The position numbers were made by a program, and so were the translations under genes. A stretch of DNA of 64,000 bases from Alphaproteobacteria bacterium. GTDB taxonomy: Bacteria > Pseudomonadota > Alphaproteobacteria > Sphingomonadales > Sphingomonadaceae. The notes beneath the pieces are model-generated. The model was not told where the DNA came from and made no database searches. It saw only the letters and a program-made list of their open reading frames with translations. This document shows positions 63,315 through 64,000 of the stretch, piece after piece. The DNA is taken from positions 36,780-100,779 of the forward strand of contig QBLU01000008.1 in NCBI GenBank assembly GCA_003241875.1, read 5' to 3'. Position 1 is the first letter of the stretch, and each line of letters opens with the position of its first letter.

Positions 63315-63387
63315 GGGGATTCCTGAAGGCAACGAAAGCACGCGCCTAACACAGAGTCATGTTGCGCCGCAACAAGGGGCAGCACCG

Positions 63388-64000
63388 GTGCAGCATCGTG
63401 CCGCCGATGCGGCGCCAAGGGCCCGCGGGCCGCATCCGTTGCCGCTGTTCCTGGCGCATGTGACGCGGGCCTGTGCCGGCGATCGCGAGCGGCTGGCGCG
63501 CGTGCTCGGCGGGCTGCGGCGTTACCAGGACGCGCCGCCGGCGCCGCCGCGCCTCGCCCGGCCGGTGGTTGCGCAGGTTGGCAGCGTCAGCTTGCGCGAT
63601 CACGGCGGCGCCGGGCCGGTGGTGGTGATGGTGCCGTCACTGATCAACCCGCCCTCGGTGCTTGACCTGGCACCGGGCAATTCACTGCTCGACGGGCTGG
63701 CGACACAGGGCCTGCGGGTGTTTTCGATCGATTGGGGGCCGACCGAGCCGCTGGGGCTGGCCGAGCTTGTCGAAACGCGGCTCGTGCCGCTGGTGGCGGG
63801 GCTGGGCACGCCGGTGGCGCTGGCCGGCTATTGCCTGGGCGGCACGCTGGCGCTGGCGGCGGCGGCGGCGCTCGGGGACCGGGTGACGCGGCTGGCGCTG
63901 CTGGCGACGCCCTGGCATTTCGGCGGTTATGATGCGGGGCCAAGGGCGGCGATGGCCGACTGGTGGGCCGGCGCCGGGCCGCTGGCGACCGGCCTGGGGG
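63388..64000 (+). CDS. PHA synthase-like alpha/beta hydrolase, cut by the window end
   Basis: An open frame runs off the right edge without a stop, at least 204 codons. It contains FVTRACAGDRERL-like N-terminal sequence as AHVTRACAGDRERLARVLGG, then VVVMVPSLINPPSVLDLAPGNSLL, VFSIDWGPTEP and the lipase-type box GYCLGGTLAL, as in PhaC-related hydrolases that sit beside phaR in sphingomonads. GTG at 63388 has AAGGGG 8 nt upstream. An in-frame ATG at 63313 exists but shares a CCATGG with the phaR start. Confidence 0.85.
   Translation, partial: MQHRAADAAPRARGPHPLPLFLAHVTRACAGDRERLARVLGGLRRYQDAPPAPPRLARPVVAQVGSVSLRDHGGAGPVVVMVPSLINPPSVLDLAPGNSLLDGLATQGLRVFSIDWGPTEPLGLAELVETRLVPLVAGLGTPVALAGYCLGGTLALAAAAALGDRVTRLALLATPWHFGGYDAGPRAAMADWWAGAGPLATGLG

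Overview
The window is 64 kb of high-GC, gene-dense bacterial chromosome. Gene content and protein style point to an alphaproteobacterium of the order Sphingomonadales: TamA/TamB, PhaR, single-cysteine DksA, an ATP12-type F1 chaperone, DUF1465, DUF6456 and UrrA-type small proteins, and a sigma54-driven glnB-glnA pair. The species is not identified. I see no phage, transposase, integrase, CRISPR array or rRNA operon. One tRNA gene (tRNA-His) is present. The genes look like ordinary vertically inherited chromosome.

Layout. 0-9 kb: a PaiB-like flavoprotein, a HAD phosphatase, ATP12 and the two propionyl-CoA carboxylase subunits (pccB at 2.4 kb, pccA at 7.2 kb), with a sulfotransferase and small envelope proteins between them. 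9-20 kb: repair and protein quality control (Ada, a Do-like protease, a cyclophilin, MsrB, RuvX, an S9 peptidase, MsrA), a GST, a DUF3089 hydrolase and an acyl-CoA dehydrogenase. 21-28 kb: an MFS transporter with an SDR, glnB-glnA behind a near-perfect sigma54 promoter, and parE. 28-35 kb: a DUF885 protein, a histidine kinase whose N-terminus looks like the plant ethylene-binding domain, coupled to a lone receiver protein, three c-type cytochromes and an ABC-F ATPase. 35-41 kb: LysR, apaG, metZ, a TetR-led operon (two VOC proteins, an SRPBCC protein, a DUF899 protein) and a carbonic anhydrase. 41-50 kb: a D-aminoacylase-like amidohydrolase, an RND efflux pump and a small S24-repressor/Cro-like switch. 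50-56 kb: tamA-tamB. 56-64 kb: a leucine-dehydrogenase-like enzyme, tRNA-His, sodC, a DUF6456 gene broken by a 16-bp tandem duplication, an XRE regulator, hsp20 with a ROSE-like leader, small coiled-coil YdcH proteins, dksA, phaR and the start of a PHA-synthase-like hydrolase.

The most unusual signal is non-coding. Five copies of a roughly 110-135 bp element each lie directly after a stop codon, always in the same orientation relative to the gene they follow (msrA, glnA, a cytochrome c, a ydcH and dksA). Each has a variable stem-loop, a conserved GC-rich core, and a second stem-loop closed over a TTT/AAA loop. The stems change sequence between copies but stay paired, which suggests a conserved RNA structure in 3' untranslated regions. 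Two copies end in T-runs and look like intrinsic terminators. Other points worth attention are the ethylene-receptor-like kinase, the frameshifted DUF6456 gene, the sigma54/CATTTTCGGGC control region of glnBA, a possible small RNA beside parE, and the hsp20 thermometer.
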